From assembly GCA_902579285.1 (NCBI GenBank), contig CACHGA010000003.1, positions 1 to 64,000 on the forward strand: 64,000 nt of DNA, given 5' to 3'. This DNA is from an uncultured Pelagibacteraceae bacterium (GTDB lineage: Bacteria; Pseudomonadota; Alphaproteobacteria; Pelagibacterales; Pelagibacteraceae). The notes under the pieces were generated by a model that saw only the letters and a list, made by a program, of their open reading frames with translations, ran no database searches and had not been told where the DNA came from. Both the position numbers and the translations under genes were made by a program. This document shows, piece by piece, positions 10,840 to 21,661 of this stretch (position 1 is the stretch's first letter; each line of letters starts with the position of its first letter).

Positions 10840-11492
10840 TATGTTTGTGCAATTAAGCTTTCACCGGCGATAACATTTTGGCCAACTTTTACCATAATTT
10901 TTCTTTTATTAAAGTACAAATCAACTCTACTACCAAATCTTATCATTCCAATTCTTTCTCCTTGGTTTATTTTTTGATTTTTTTCAGTTTGAGTAACAAT
11001 TCTTCTTGCGATAAGACCAGCAATTTGAACAATCACTATTTCTTCCTGACTTTTATTATTTTTTATTTTAAAATAATTTCTTTCGTTTTCTTCGCTTGCT
11101 TTGTCTAAAGATGCATTTAAGAATTTTCCTGGTTTATAAAAAATATCCTCTATCTTACCACTCAAGGGAGATCTGTTTACATGACAATTAAAAATATTCA
11201 TAAAAATACTTACTCTTGTAAAAGTTTTGCTTTCCAAACCAAGTTCGATGGGACCATTCACCTCTTTAATTGCTGATATAATTCCATCTGCAGGACTAAC
11301 AAGAAAATTATCATCTTGTATTATTGTTCTATCAGGATCTCTGAAAAAGTAATAAACCCAAATAGTGATTATAGCAAAAACAATTCCAAAGAAATTTGAC
11401 ATTACCCATAAAATTAGGGTTATAACACCGGATATTGATAAAAACCTATATCCCTCTGGGTGTATCTTTGGAAATATTTTTTCAAACATCAT
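10839..11492 (-). CDS. psd: Phosphatidylserine decarboxylase
   Basis: FFRDPDR, SPADG, VSIFMNIFNCHVNRSP, RFGSRVD; adjacent to pssA. Confidence 0.93.
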   Translation of the reverse strand: MMFEKIFPKIHPEGYRFLSISGVITLILWVMSNFFGIVFAIITIWVYYFFRDPDRTIIQDDNFLVSPADGIISAIKEVNGPIELGLESKTFTRVSIFMNIFNCHVNRSPLSGKIEDIFYKPGKFLNASLDKASEENERNYFKIKNNKSQEEIVIVQIAGLIARRIVTQTEKNQKINQGERIGMIRFGSRVDLYFNKRKIMVKVGQNVIAGESLIAQT

Positions 11493-11559
11493 AATTATAA
11501 TTTGATAATATCAGGGTAATATGTATAAAAATCTTAAATTATCAATTTAAATTTATATT

Positions 11560-12774
11560 ATGCCTAAAATTAAAGTAAAAAATCCAGTTGTTGAGCTAGA
11601 TGGCGATGAAATGACCCGAATTATCTGGTCATTTATAAAAGACAAATTAATAAAACCTTACTTGGATATCGATCTCAAATATTATGATCTTGGAATGAAA
11701 AATAGGGACAAAACTAATGATCAGGTTACAGTTGATTGTGCTAAAGCTATTCAGAAATATGGCGCAGGGGTAAAGTGTGCAACGATAACTCCGGATGAAG
11801 AGCGAGTAAAAGAATTCAATTTAAAAAAAATGTGGAGGTCGCCAAATGGTACAATAAGAAATATTGTAGGTGGAACAATCTTTAGAGAACCAATAATTTG
11901 CAAAAATGTTCCTAGATTAGTCCCACATTGGACTGAAAGCGTCATAGTTGGAAGACATGCTTTTGGAGATCAATATAGAGCTACAGATTTTAAAGTTCCT
12001 GGAAAAGGTAAAATGACAATTAAATGGGAGTCTGAGGATGGAAAAAATAAAATTGAACACGAGGTTTTTAAGTTTAATGACTCTGGAATAGCTCTTTCAA
12101 TGTACAATTTAGATAGTTCAATTAAGGATTTTGCAAGAGCGTGTTTAAATTATGGTTTAATTAGAAAATGGCCAGTTTATTTTTCATCAAAAAATACTAT
12201 TTTAAAAATTTATGATGGAAGGTTCAAAGATATATTTGAGGACATCTACGAAAAAGAATTTAAGCAAAAGTTTAATCAAGTAGGAATAACTTACGAACAT
12301 AGATTAATTGATGATATGGTTGCTTGCGCAATGAAATGGAGTGGAAAATATATTTGGGCTTGTAAAAATTATGATGGTGACGTGCAGTCTGATACTGTAG
12401 CTCAGGGTTATGGTTCTCTTGGATTAATGACAAGTGTGCTTAGAACACCAGATGGAAAAATAGCAGAAGCTGAGGCAGCCCATGGTACTGTTACTAGACA
12501 TTATAGACAACATCAACAAGGCAAAGAAACGTCTACAAATCCAATTGCATCTATTTTTGCATGGACAAGAGGTTTGGCTCATAGAGGTCAATTAGATGGT
12601 AATAATGAATTAGTAAAATTTTCAAATACCTTAGAAAAAGTTTGTATCGAGACAGTTGAAAGTGGATCAATGACAAAAGATCTGGCTATTTTAATTGGCA
12701 AAAGTCAGAAGTATCTTACTACAAATCAATTCTTAGAAGCAATAGACTCTAATCTTAAAAAAAAACTTAACTAA
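11560..12774 (+). CDS. icd: NADP-dependent isocitrate dehydrogenase (eukaryote-like homodimeric type)
   Basis: [55 protein letters not shown]. Confidence 0.95.
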   Translation: MPKIKVKNPVVELDGDEMTRIIWSFIKDKLIKPYLDIDLKYYDLGMKNRDKTNDQVTVDCAKAIQKYGAGVKCATITPDEERVKEFNLKKMWRSPNGTIRNIVGGTIFREPIICKNVPRLVPHWTESVIVGRHAFGDQYRATDFKVPGKGKMTIKWESEDGKNKIEHEVFKFNDSGIALSMYNLDSSIKDFARACLNYGLIRKWPVYFSSKNTILKIYDGRFKDIFEDIYEKEFKQKFNQVGITYEHRLIDDMVACAMKWSGKYIWACKNYDGDVQSDTVAQGYGSLGLMTSVLRTPDGKIAEAEAAHGTVTRHYRQHQQGKETSTNPIASIFAWTRGLAHRGQLDGNNELVKFSNTLEKVCIETVESGSMTKDLAILIGKSQKYLTTNQFLEAIDSNLKKKLN

Positions 12775-15442
12775 TTTTATCATTTAAAATCTTAAAAGCT
12801 TCATCAATCTTATCTTTATCATAGCCTCCAGCCTGTGCAAAATCTTTCCTACCTCCCCCGCCCTTTCCTCCAAGAACTTCAGAAGCAAGTTTAACAAGTT
12901 TAACAGCATCAAATTTTTTTGTTAATTCTTCTGTTAAACCAACTGCTACTCCAACTTTACCTTCAAAAATAGATATACTGATTACTATACCATTTTTAAT
13001 ATCTTTTTTTCCTTGATCTATTACACTTCTTAATTCTTTTGGTGGGAAATCTATCAAAACTTGTTGTCTAAATACAAAATTTGTAACTTTTTTATCTTTA
13101 ATTATATTTTTATTTTTATCTTCAATAATCTTTTTAATTTTAGTTTTGTCTAATTGCCTATTAAGATTTTTTAAGTTTTCTGATAAATCTATATTATCTC
13201 TATAATCTGGTTTTATTTTAAGTTTTGTTAACTCTTTTTTGACTGAATCAACTTGATCCTTAAGATATTTCTGTTTTAAAGACTTATCTTTTTTTAAAGA
13301 ATTTTCGTACTCATAAAGTTCTTTGTTTCTTAATGCTTCCACTCTTCTTACGCCAGATGCTATGGATGATTGACTAACTACTTTAAATTCACCAACTTCT
13401 TTAGTGTTTTTAACGTGTGTTCCGCCACATAGTTCTGTTGAAAAGAAACCGTTATTTTCTTTTCCCATAAAAACAACTCTTACCTCATCACCATATTTCT
13501 CGCCAAATAAAGCTAATGCCCCGAGACTAACTGCTTCTTTTGGAGTCATAATTCTCGTTTGTACATCACTTGCACCTTCGACCATTTCATTAACAATTTT
13601 GTTTATTTTAGTCATTTCATCTTTTTCAATAGGCTTATTGTGACTAAAATCGAATCTTAGTCTATCTGGACTTACTAGTGATCCCTTTTGAGTTACGTGT
13701 TTACCAAGTGTCCTTCTTAAAGACTCGTGAAGTAAATGTGTTGCAGAATGGTTGGCTTTGGAATTATTTCTTTTTTGAACATTTATTTCAAGATTTACAC
13801 TTTCACCAACTTTAATCGAACCTTTCTGAATTTTTCCGTAATGAACAAATAGGTCACCCATTTTTTTTTGGGTATCTTTTATATTAATTTTACATTTAGA
13901 GTTTGAAATAATCCCTTGATCTCCAACCTGTCCTCCTGACTCACCATAAAATGGTGTTTGATTTGTTATAACCTCAACTTCATCGCCCTCTTTTGCATTT
14001 TCAACAAATTTATTATCTTTTGATATTTTTAAAATTACTCCTTCAGCTTTATCTAATTCGTAACCCAAAAATTCTGTTGGATTCAAATGTTCTCTTACTT
14101 TAAACCATTTTTCCTCTACTGACTTATCACCAGAACCTTTCCAGCTTGCTCTTGCCACTTGTTTACTTTTCTGCATTGCTTTATCAAATTCTGAGGTATC
14201 AATTTTAATATTTTTATTTTTTAAAATATCGGCAGTAAGATCTAAAGGAAAACCGTAAGTATCATAAAGTTTGAAAGCTATCTCGCCAGGTAAAATATTA
14301 TTTTTAACTTTTTCTAAATTTCGTTCTAAAATTTTCATTCCTCTTTCTAAGAGAGATGAGAATTTTTCTTCCTCATTTTTTAATGTTTCTACAATTAAAT
14401 CTTTTCCTGTATTCAATTCGGGATAGCTCTTTGACATTTCATTTGAAAGAATATTAAATAATTTATAAAAAATCGGTTTTTTGCTTCCTAATGTATGAGC
14501 GTGTCTCATACCTCTTCTCATAATTCTTCTGAGAACATAACCTCTGCCTTCATTTGATGGTAAAACACCTTCAGCTATTAGAAAGCTGCTTGCTCTTAAA
14601 TGATCAGCAATGACTCTATGACTTGCAATTGTATCATTATTTATCTTAGTATTTGTAATCTCAGATGAGGCTGAAATTAATTTTTTAAAGTGATCTATTG
14701 CATAATTATCATGGGTACCCTGTAGAACGGCTGTTATTCTCTCTAAACCCATACCTGTATCAACCGATGGTTTGGGTAAATCAATTCTTTTATCTTTGGA
14801 AACTTGTTCGAATTGCATAAAAACAAGATTCCAAATTTCAATAAATCTATCACCATCTTGATCAGGACTTCCGGGTAGGCCTCCTTTTAGCTTATCTCCG
14901 TGATCAAAGAATATTTCAGAGCAAGGACCACATGGCCCTGTTTCACCCATAGACCAAAAATTATCTGCGGTTGATATTTTAATAATTTTACTTTCTGGTA
15001 ATCCTGCTACTTTTTTCCATAATTTAAATGCTTCCTCATCTTCTGAAAATACTGTTGCAGATAGTCTGTTTTTAGGGATACCAAGGTCTTTAGTTAACAA
15101 CTCCCAAGCGTAATAAATTGCTTTTTCCTTAAAATAGTCTCCAAAAGAAAAATTTCCTAACATTTCAAAAAAAGTGTGATGTCTTGGTGTATAACCAACG
15201 TTCTCTAAATCGTTGTGCTTGCCTCCAGCTCTAATACATTTTTGCGAAGTAGTTGCGGTTTTAAATGATTTATTCTCAATTCCAGTAAACACATTTTTAA
15301 ATTGAACCATGCCTGAGTTTGTGAACATTAAGGTAGGATCGTTATTCGGAACAATATTGCTCGACTCTACTATTTCATGATTATTTCCTTTGAAATAACT
15401 TAGAAATTCCTTTCTAATATCACTCATTAGAATATTGCCCAT
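12767..15442 (-). CDS. alaS: Alanyl-tRNA synthetase
   Basis: Class II AlaRS motifs, editing-domain HSATHLLH and CGGTHV, C-terminal [16 protein letters not shown]; start more likely MSDIRKEF at about 15427. Confidence 0.97.
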   Translation of the reverse strand: MGNILMSDIRKEFLSYFKGNNHEIVESSNIVPNNDPTLMFTNSGMVQFKNVFTGIENKSFKTATTSQKCIRAGGKHNDLENVGYTPRHHTFFEMLGNFSFGDYFKEKAIYYAWELLTKDLGIPKNRLSATVFSEDEEAFKLWKKVAGLPESKIIKISTADNFWSMGETGPCGPCSEIFFDHGDKLKGGLPGSPDQDGDRFIEIWNLVFMQFEQVSKDKRIDLPKPSVDTGMGLERITAVLQGTHDNYAIDHFKKLISASSEITNTKINNDTIASHRVIADHLRASSFLIAEGVLPSNEGRGYVLRRIMRRGMRHAHTLGSKKPIFYKLFNILSNEMSKSYPELNTGKDLIVETLKNEEEKFSSLLERGMKILERNLEKVKNNILPGEIAFKLYDTYGFPLDLTADILKNKNIKIDTSEFDKAMQKSKQVARASWKGSGDKSVEEKWFKVREHLNPTEFLGYELDKAEGVILKISKDNKFVENAKEGDEVEVITNQTPFYGESGGQVGDQGIISNSKCKINIKDTQKKMGDLFVHYGKIQKGSIKVGESVNLEINVQKRNNSKANHSATHLLHESLRRTLGKHVTQKGSLVSPDRLRFDFSHNKPIEKDEMTKINKIVNEMVEGASDVQTRIMTPKEAVSLGALALFGEKYGDEVRVVFMGKENNGFFSTELCGGTHVKNTKEVGEFKVVSQSSIASGVRRVEALRNKELYEYENSLKKDKSLKQKYLKDQVDSVKKELTKLKIKPDYRDNIDLSENLKNLNRQLDKTKIKKIIEDKNKNIIKDKKVTNFVFRQQVLIDFPPKELRSVIDQGKKDIKNGIVISISIFEGKVGVAVGLTEELTKKFDAVKLVKLASEVLGGKGGGGRKDFAQAGGYDKDKIDEAFKILNDKIS

Positions 15443-15490
15443 ATATCTATTAAATACAGATATTTTATTTATTGTCTATAACTAGAAATA

Positions 15491-15518
15491 CACGAAAGGC
15501 GTGGGGACGCCTTTCGTG
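15491..15518. repeat. Perfect 12-bp inverted repeat with GGGG/CCCC loop (CACGAAAGGCGT-GGGG-ACGCCTTTCGTG)
   Basis: Direct reading of the recA-alaS intergenic region; no flanking T-run on either strand. Confidence 0.9.
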
Positions 15519-15543
15519 AAGAGATAAGATGTTAGTAAATTCC

Positions 15544-16659
15544 TTATTTTTCTGTTTCTTTTTCTTTAGAAGAAGGGTTTCCCTCCTCTTTTGGAGCGGG
15601 ATTTCCTTCAATCTTTTTAGATATCAAGCCCGCTTTAGTTCTTATAGCTGACTCAATTTCTTCAGCAATTTTTGGATTTTGCTCTAGGTAAATTTTAGCA
15701 TTTTCCCTACCTTGGCCTATTTTTTCTCCCTTATAGGCATACCAAGCGCCAGATTTTTCAACAATATCAGCTTTAGCGCCAAGATCGATTAATTCACCAG
15801 ATTTACTTATTCCTTTTCCATACATTAAATCGAACTCTACCATTTTAAATGGTGGTGCTACTTTATTTTTAACAACTTTTACTCTGGTGCTATTACCGAT
15901 TATCTGATCTTTATCTTTTATGGCGCCAATTCTTCTTATGTCCATTCGAACGGATGAATAAAATTTAAGTGCATTTCCACCTGATGTGGTTTCTGGGTTT
16001 CCAAACATAACACCAATTTTCATTCTAATTTGATTAATGAAAATTACCATAGTATTAGATTTAGCAATTGATCCGGTTAGCTTTCTTAAAGCCTGACTCA
16101 TCAATCTTGATTGTAAACCTACATGGTGATCTCCCATTTCACCTTCTAATTCTGCTTTTGGAGTTAGTGCTGCAACCGAGTCAACAACCATAACTGATAA
16201 TGATCCTGACTTAATTAAAGTATCAGCAATTTCTAAGGCTTGTTCGCCAGTATCTGGTTGCGAAATTAACAATTCATCTGTTTTAACTCCTAATTTTTTT
16301 GCATAAACCGGATCTAAAGCATGCTCAGCATCTACAAAACCGCAAATTCCACCTTTTTTTTGTGCTTCTGCAACAACTTGTAAAGCTAAAGTTGTCTTAC
16401 CAGACGATTCTGGGCCATAAATTTCTATTACTCTACCCTTGGGTAATCCGCCAATCCCAAGTGCTAAATCCAAGCTTAAAGAACCTGTCGAGATGGATTC
16501 TACATCCATTGCTTTTTGTTGCCCTAAACGCATTACAGAGCCTTTACCAAAATTATCATCTATTTGGCTTATAGCGGCGTTTAATGCTTTGTTTTTTTCC
16601 TTTATTTCTTGGTCCTTCTTAGTGTCTGATTTAACTACTTTTAAATTATTTTTTGTCAT
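15544..16659 (-). CDS. recA: Recombinase RecA
   Basis: [13 protein letters not shown] Walker [49 protein letters not shown]. Confidence 0.98.
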   Translation of the reverse strand: MTKNNLKVVKSDTKKDQEIKEKNKALNAAISQIDDNFGKGSVMRLGQQKAMDVESISTGSLSLDLALGIGGLPKGRVIEIYGPESSGKTTLALQVVAEAQKKGGICGFVDAEHALDPVYAKKLGVKTDELLISQPDTGEQALEIADTLIKSGSLSVMVVDSVAALTPKAELEGEMGDHHVGLQSRLMSQALRKLTGSIAKSNTMVIFINQIRMKIGVMFGNPETTSGGNALKFYSSVRMDIRRIGAIKDKDQIIGNSTRVKVVKNKVAPPFKMVEFDLMYGKGISKSGELIDLGAKADIVEKSGAWYAYKGEKIGQGRENAKIYLEQNPKIAEEIESAIRTKAGLISKKIEGNPAPKEEGNPSSKEKETEK

Positions 16660-16696
16660 TTTTTTTCCTTTTTTTTAATTACGAATCAATGTTTTA

Positions 16697-16724
16697 AATG
16701 TACACATTTTGTTCTTTTAATCAA
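16697..16724 (-). promoter_or_regulatory. Putative recA promoter (TTGATT-N16-TACATT) overlapping an SOS-box-like GTAC-N7-GTTC
   Basis: Minus-strand TTGATT (16724-16719) and TACATT (16702-16697); GTACACATTTTGTTC at 16700-16714 on + is one mismatch from GTTC-N7-GTTC. Confidence 0.5.
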
Positions 16725-16744
16725 TCTTAAAATGTTATAAGTAT

Positions 16745-18034
16745 TTAATTGATATTATCTAAATAAAGATCGCCAATAGACGCGAGTAAATTGAACTGTG
16801 CTATTGCATAGTCTTTTTGTGCTTTGGCAAAACTTGTTCTGGCATCCAATAATAAAGTTCTTGATTGTATTACTTCTAAAGTAGTTCTTCTGTTACCTGT
16901 ATCATATTCTAATGTGATGCCTTCATTTGCTATTTCTGCAGCTTTTAATTGAGCGCTGGTCGCATCTAAAATACCTTTTGCAGAATTATAGTTTGTCCAA
17001 GCATTTGCGGTATCTATTTGGACTTGATCAATAGTGTCTTGTAAAATTAGCTCTTTTTCCTTTAATTTGAAAGAAGCCTTTTTAACTGATGATATATTTT
17101 TTCCTCCCTTAAAAAGTGGCCATTTAACAGTAGCCTTAACTTCCTCTTGCTCTCTTTCATCGATGGTGCTGCTTAAATCATAATTTTTCTTTTTTTGATA
17201 TGATATGGATGCAGATGGAGAAAGATCTCCTCTAGCAGAATAAAGTTCTCTTTTGGCAATTTCTAAGTCCAATTTAGCAAGATTTAATCTTGGGTTAATC
17301 TGATCTGATATTGCGGTTGCTGTCCTTAGGCTAGTTGGCATTCTTAGCTTTGGTGTATAAGAAAGTATTACCTGATCTGGAGCTTTTAAACCTATTATTT
17401 TCTGAAAATTTTTTTGACCAGATATAAGCTCATTTCTAGCTGTTATTAATTTTGCTGCGGCACCGGCCAATGAAGATTCTGATTGAGCAAAATCTGTTAA
17501 GCTAATTTCTCCTCTTTCAAGCCTCGATCTATCACTTTCAACTTGTCTTTCAAAAAGCTCAACATTTGATTTGTTAAACTCTAAATTTTTTGAATTGTAA
17601 CCTAAGTTATAATAAGCCTTTGCAGCATTTAATATCACTTCTTGTTCTAATTTATTTAACTCAAATTTGGCAAATTCGTACTCGAGTTTTGATTTTTTTA
17701 AATTATTGTAATTGCTGAAACCACTAAAAATTTGTTGCTCAATTAAAACAGAGCGATTTTCAGGGGTAGCGTTTGTATCTTGTAAAGATGTACCTGATTG
17801 ATTTATCCGGTTTGTATCTTTTTGGGAAGCTGCATCACCTGATAAAGTTACTGATGGCAAAAAATCTGAACGTGAAATGTTTACATCTTGTTTCTCCGCA
17901 TCAAGACTTGCTCTTTTAGCATTTAATTTAGAGTTATTCTCAAATGCTTTTGAAAGAATCTGAAGTAAATCTTCGGCATATACGTTGTAAGAATATAAAA
18001 TAAAAAATAGCGAAACTAATATTTTTTTCAACAT
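16745..18034 (-). CDS. tolC: TolC-family outer membrane efflux protein
   Basis: Signal peptide; duplicated OEP helical repeats (NPRLNLAKLDLEIAKRELYSARGDLSPSASIS, GNRRTTLEVIQSRTLLLDARTSFAKAQKDYAIAQFNLL). Confidence 0.9.
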   Translation of the reverse strand: MLKKILVSLFFILYSYNVYAEDLLQILSKAFENNSKLNAKRASLDAEKQDVNISRSDFLPSVTLSGDAASQKDTNRINQSGTSLQDTNATPENRSVLIEQQIFSGFSNYNNLKKSKLEYEFAKFELNKLEQEVILNAAKAYYNLGYNSKNLEFNKSNVELFERQVESDRSRLERGEISLTDFAQSESSLAGAAAKLITARNELISGQKNFQKIIGLKAPDQVILSYTPKLRMPTSLRTATAISDQINPRLNLAKLDLEIAKRELYSARGDLSPSASISYQKKKNYDLSSTIDEREQEEVKATVKWPLFKGGKNISSVKKASFKLKEKELILQDTIDQVQIDTANAWTNYNSAKGILDATSAQLKAAEIANEGITLEYDTGNRRTTLEVIQSRTLLLDARTSFAKAQKDYAIAQFNLLASIGDLYLDNIN

Positions 18035-18943
18035 TTAGAATTTTCTCATAGTTTTTGATCTGTGGTTTTTATCTAAAAAAACTGTTAGATCAGATATTTT
18101 TGAAAAGTTTTTCATCATATGTTTGGTTATTCTTTCATAAAACATTATAAATTCTTTTATCTGAGTTTTTGACATAGTCTTTTTACTTTTTGATGTCAAT
18201 TTCAATTTTTGTTCCTGCAATAATCTCCATTTAAAAATATGATTAAAATCTGGCACTTTTAAATAAACTAGCTTGTCAATCTTGTTAAAAAGTTTTTTAT
18301 ACTCGTTTTTTAACAAATTATTTACTTTATTTCTCCAAATTAGTCTCTTATCAAATTTTTTTTCAATAGTATTTATGGGTTTTAGAAGTTCACTCTTTTT
18401 TTGCTGAATAGCCCCAACACACCAACCTTCTATAATAATTATGTGTGGTTTTTTTTTAATTTTCTGCCATTTTATTTTTTTGAATCTGTCATCTTTTGAT
18501 TTATCAAATTTTGGTATTAAAACACTATTAAATTTTTTCTTTTTTAATTTACGTATTACTTTATCAAGTAATTTTATATCATGAGTACCTGGTACTCCCC
18601 TTGTTACAAAAAGTGGATGAATTTTTTTTGACATTCTAATTCTTTCAGATTTAGTTTTATAAAAATCATCTATTGAAAAAACACATAAATCTAAGCTATA
18701 TTTTTTTTTAAAAATAAGTTTTAAAATACTTGTTATTGTACTCTTGCCAGCCCCCTGGCCCCCCGATAAACCAATGATTTTAATTTTTTTATCTTTTTGA
18801 TAAACTGAATAAATCCATTTAGACAAAGGAAGATAAAATGTTTTTAGCTTTCCCATTTTGTCAACAATAGGTCTGCCTACAACTTCTTTCTTTTTTAAAA
18901 ATTTTAAATAATCACTTTTTATCATGGGGATGGTTTTCACCAT
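18035..18943 (-). CDS. P-loop kinase, D-glycerate 3-kinase-like
   Basis: IIGLSGGQGAGKSTI Walker A, SIDDFYKT, HPLFVTRGVPGTHD, IIEGWCVG motifs. Confidence 0.75.
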   Translation of the reverse strand: MVKTIPMIKSDYLKFLKKKEVVGRPIVDKMGKLKTFYLPLSKWIYSVYQKDKKIKIIGLSGGQGAGKSTITSILKLIFKKKYSLDLCVFSIDDFYKTKSERIRMSKKIHPLFVTRGVPGTHDIKLLDKVIRKLKKKKFNSVLIPKFDKSKDDRFKKIKWQKIKKKPHIIIIEGWCVGAIQQKKSELLKPINTIEKKFDKRLIWRNKVNNLLKNEYKKLFNKIDKLVYLKVPDFNHIFKWRLLQEQKLKLTSKSKKTMSKTQIKEFIMFYERITKHMMKNFSKISDLTVFLDKNHRSKTMRKF

Positions 18944-19280
18944 CGTTAACAGGAATATTTTTTAGTTCAAATGGTTTTATACCCTCTACACAAGCTATAT
19001 TTATTCCATAAATCCTGGGGTCAATTCTTGGTCTATTGTGGGTGTGAATTCCACAATTTGTACAAAAATAATGTTTTGCAGTTTTTGAATGGTATTGATA
19101 GAGCTTTAAAAGATTTTCACCTTTAATAATTTTAAAATCATCTGGGCCAACGACTCCTATGATATAGCCTTTTCTTTTGCATAAAGTACAATTGCATCTC
19201 ATTACCTTTTTAAAACCAATTTCTGGAACTTCTACTTGACCTTCTACACCACCACAATGGCATGTTAGTTTTTTTATCAT
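18912..19280 (-). CDS. GFA/CENP-V domain zinc protein
   Basis: CHCGGVEGQVEV, CNCTLCKRKG, HYFCTNCGIHTHNRPR zinc-ligand pattern. Confidence 0.85.
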   Translation of the reverse strand: MIKKLTCHCGGVEGQVEVPEIGFKKVMRCNCTLCKRKGYIIGVVGPDDFKIIKGENLLKLYQYHSKTAKHYFCTNCGIHTHNRPRIDPRIYGINIACVEGIKPFELKNIPVNDGENHPHDKK

Positions 19281-19384
19281 ATGTTTATCCTATCTGTTCT
19301 TTTATAGGAGATATCCACATTAAATACTCTTTTTTTTTGAATGTTCACGTTTTGATTCACTTTTGATTCTAAATCAGACTCATT

Positions 19385-20272
19385 TTACAACCTTGTAGTG
19401 TGTATATTTATTATATTCTGAATTCTTTGTTGGCAATTTTCTAAATCAATAGAATTCTCCCTTTTTGAAATAATAAAAATAATCAAACAAAAAAATGCGA
19501 TTGAAAAGTTTAAAACTAGGAAAATGATATTTTCATCTAACTTGAAATAAAGAAAACTAAATAAAAATATGAATAATAATGATCTTAATAAAACCTGATA
19601 TTTAAAAGATGCAATTATTGACATCGAATGAATAATTAATCCTGTTAAAGGCATTTTGGAAGGACCAAAATACCGAAGTCCTCTAATTGTGGGGACGCTA
19701 TACAAATTAGTTATAAATTTTTTTGCTGCACCTGCAAAATTACTCCACAAAGTTTTTTTGGATGATAATAATATTACGTCATCTTTTGTTAAACAGCTGT
19801 AATGACCAAAATTCATATTTTTACCTGCAAAAATTAATGTAATTACTTTATGCAAGTTATATAACATAGTGAAAAGTAGCCCCTCTGATCTTTTTTTTCT
19901 TGTAGCAACTACAGAGATATTTTTCTTTTCTAAAACGTTTTTTATAATAATTGGTAAATCATCTGGATTATCTTCCCCATCTCCATCCATTAATATCATA
20001 TAATCAAAATCTTTTTTTTTTGATAAATATTTTATTCCAGTCGCATTACATCTAGTGTGACCTTGGTTTTTCTTGATATTAATCAAATCAATAGACATAA
20101 TTTTTTTAAAGCTGAATGATGGTTTAGGCATTTTTTCAGTGGAACAGTCATTAATTATTAAAACTGTGAATTCTGCATCAAACATGGTGATGTTATTATC
20201 AATATTATTTAATAATTTAAAAAGTGACTGCCAGTCATTATAGCAAGGTATTAAAATTTTAAATTTTTTCAT
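19385..20272 (-). CDS. Glycosyltransferase family 2 protein
   Basis: ILIPCYNDWQSLFKLLNNID, INDCS, MDGDGEDNPDDLP (DxD-type), C-terminal TMs. Confidence 0.85.
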   Translation of the reverse strand: MKKFKILIPCYNDWQSLFKLLNNIDNNITMFDAEFTVLIINDCSTEKMPKPSFSFKKIMSIDLINIKKNQGHTRCNATGIKYLSKKKDFDYMILMDGDGEDNPDDLPIIIKNVLEKKNISVVATRKKRSEGLLFTMLYNLHKVITLIFAGKNMNFGHYSCLTKDDVILLSSKKTLWSNFAGAAKKFITNLYSVPTIRGLRYFGPSKMPLTGLIIHSMSIIASFKYQVLLRSLLFIFLFSFLYFKLDENIIFLVLNFSIAFFCLIIFIISKRENSIDLENCQQRIQNIINIHTTRL

Positions 20273-21597
20273 TTCTTTCCTATTACTAAAGCTGGATATA
20301 TATTCTCAAGACTAATTCTCTCTTTTATATTCATAAGTTCAGGTGCCTTTTTATCATTAATTGATACCCACTTTGGTCTGGATTTTAAATGGTAAGATAA
20401 ATTTCCAGCATACCATTCATCCCCTATTACATAGTAAATTTCACTTTTATAGTTTTGATCCCATAAACTTTGAACCTCTTCAGCTTTTTGTTTACCAGGA
20501 AAATCCGTCCTTTTTTCTGTCTGAGTTATTGAGACATACGCATATGCAAGTGGGGAAAAAACAAATAAAATTATAAATACAGATACAAAATTTTGTAATT
20601 TATTCAAATTAATTTGGGATTTAAAGATATAAATAATGAAAGTACCAGAGAATAAATAAAAAGGTGTCATCCACATGGTTCTTATTTTCGCCCCCATAAT
20701 CATTGATGTCAACAACATTAAAAATATAGGAGCAATGGTAGTTAAAAATAGAAATACCAATTTTTCATCTTTAAAATTTAATTTGGGTGTTATTTTTTTT
20801 ACTAGAAAAAAAGATATAAAAAGAAAAGGAGCTAAAAGACCAATTTGCTTAGTTAAGAAAATTAAAGGATAAATTAAGTGGTCTATAAAACTGCCTACTC
20901 CTCCAGTCCTTTGCAAACCATAATTAATAGTCATGTAGTTATTTTCGGTTAACCAAATTATATGAGGTAATAGGATTAACAAGGTAATTGGACCCGCAAT
21001 AAAATAATGTGAAAATTTGATTTTTTTTCCTTTTCTTAAAAAATAAATAAAAACAAGTTTAATACCTATGATTAAATAAATAAAAAGGTATTTTGATAGA
21101 ATTCCTAGACCGGCAAATAAACCTAAAAATACATAGTCCGTTGATTTATCATATTTAATACATCTCCATGTATAATAAACAGTTAAAGCCCAAAAAGGTA
21201 ATTGAGCAACATTTACATTAAATTCTGGGGTAGTAAAATTATAAAAATAGATACCTTCTAATAAAAGAACTGACAAAAGAGCAAGTTTTTGATTGTTTAA
21301 AATTTCATTTGAAAATTTGTAAACTGCAATAAATCCTACGATTACAAATAGTTGGCTAAGCAAATAATAAGCCCAATCGTTAGTTCCAAAAATTCGATAA
21401 AACATTTCAACTGCAAAAGCACTTAATGGAGGATGTTTGTTAAAGCCCCAATCTAAATTACTTCCCCAGGCTAATGCTTCAATTGTATCAAGTGGAAGAT
21501 TTTTATTAGTCAAAGAGGGTGCTAGAACCCAAAGCAATAAATGAATAAATAAGAATACAAAAAATAGGTTATTAATGTTTTTTGTCATAAAATTCAC
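20269..21597 (-). CDS. ArnT/PMT-like (GT39-type) membrane glycosyltransferase
   Basis: Multi-TM; LPLDTIEALAWGSNLDWGFNKHPPLSAF N-terminal region typical of the ArnT/PMT superfamily. Confidence 0.8.
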   Translation of the reverse strand: MNFMTKNINNLFFVFLFIHLLLWVLAPSLTNKNLPLDTIEALAWGSNLDWGFNKHPPLSAFAVEMFYRIFGTNDWAYYLLSQLFVIVGFIAVYKFSNEILNNQKLALLSVLLLEGIYFYNFTTPEFNVNVAQLPFWALTVYYTWRCIKYDKSTDYVFLGLFAGLGILSKYLFIYLIIGIKLVFIYFLRKGKKIKFSHYFIAGPITLLILLPHIIWLTENNYMTINYGLQRTGGVGSFIDHLIYPLIFLTKQIGLLAPFLFISFFLVKKITPKLNFKDEKLVFLFLTTIAPIFLMLLTSMIMGAKIRTMWMTPFYLFSGTFIIYIFKSQINLNKLQNFVSVFIILFVFSPLAYAYVSITQTEKRTDFPGKQKAEEVQSLWDQNYKSEIYYVIGDEWYAGNLSYHLKSRPKWVSINDKKAPELMNIKERISLENIYPALVIGKK

Positions 21598-21618
21598 AAA
21601 TAACTAATTTAAATTATA

Positions 21619-21646
21619 TTGACACGAATATAAACGTTTATATACT
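21619..21646 (+). promoter_or_regulatory. Putative dksA promoter TTGACA-N16-TATACT with a 16-bp palindrome in the spacer/-10
   Basis: TTGACA 21619-21624, TATACT 21641-21646, palindrome ATATAAACGTTTATAT 21628-21643. Confidence 0.55.
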
Positions 21647-21661
21647 TCCCAACTTTAAAAG

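Noticed and set aside
16299-16678. Two plus-strand ORFs opposite recA
   Set aside because: Overlap a certain recA gene on the other strand; no family resemblance.
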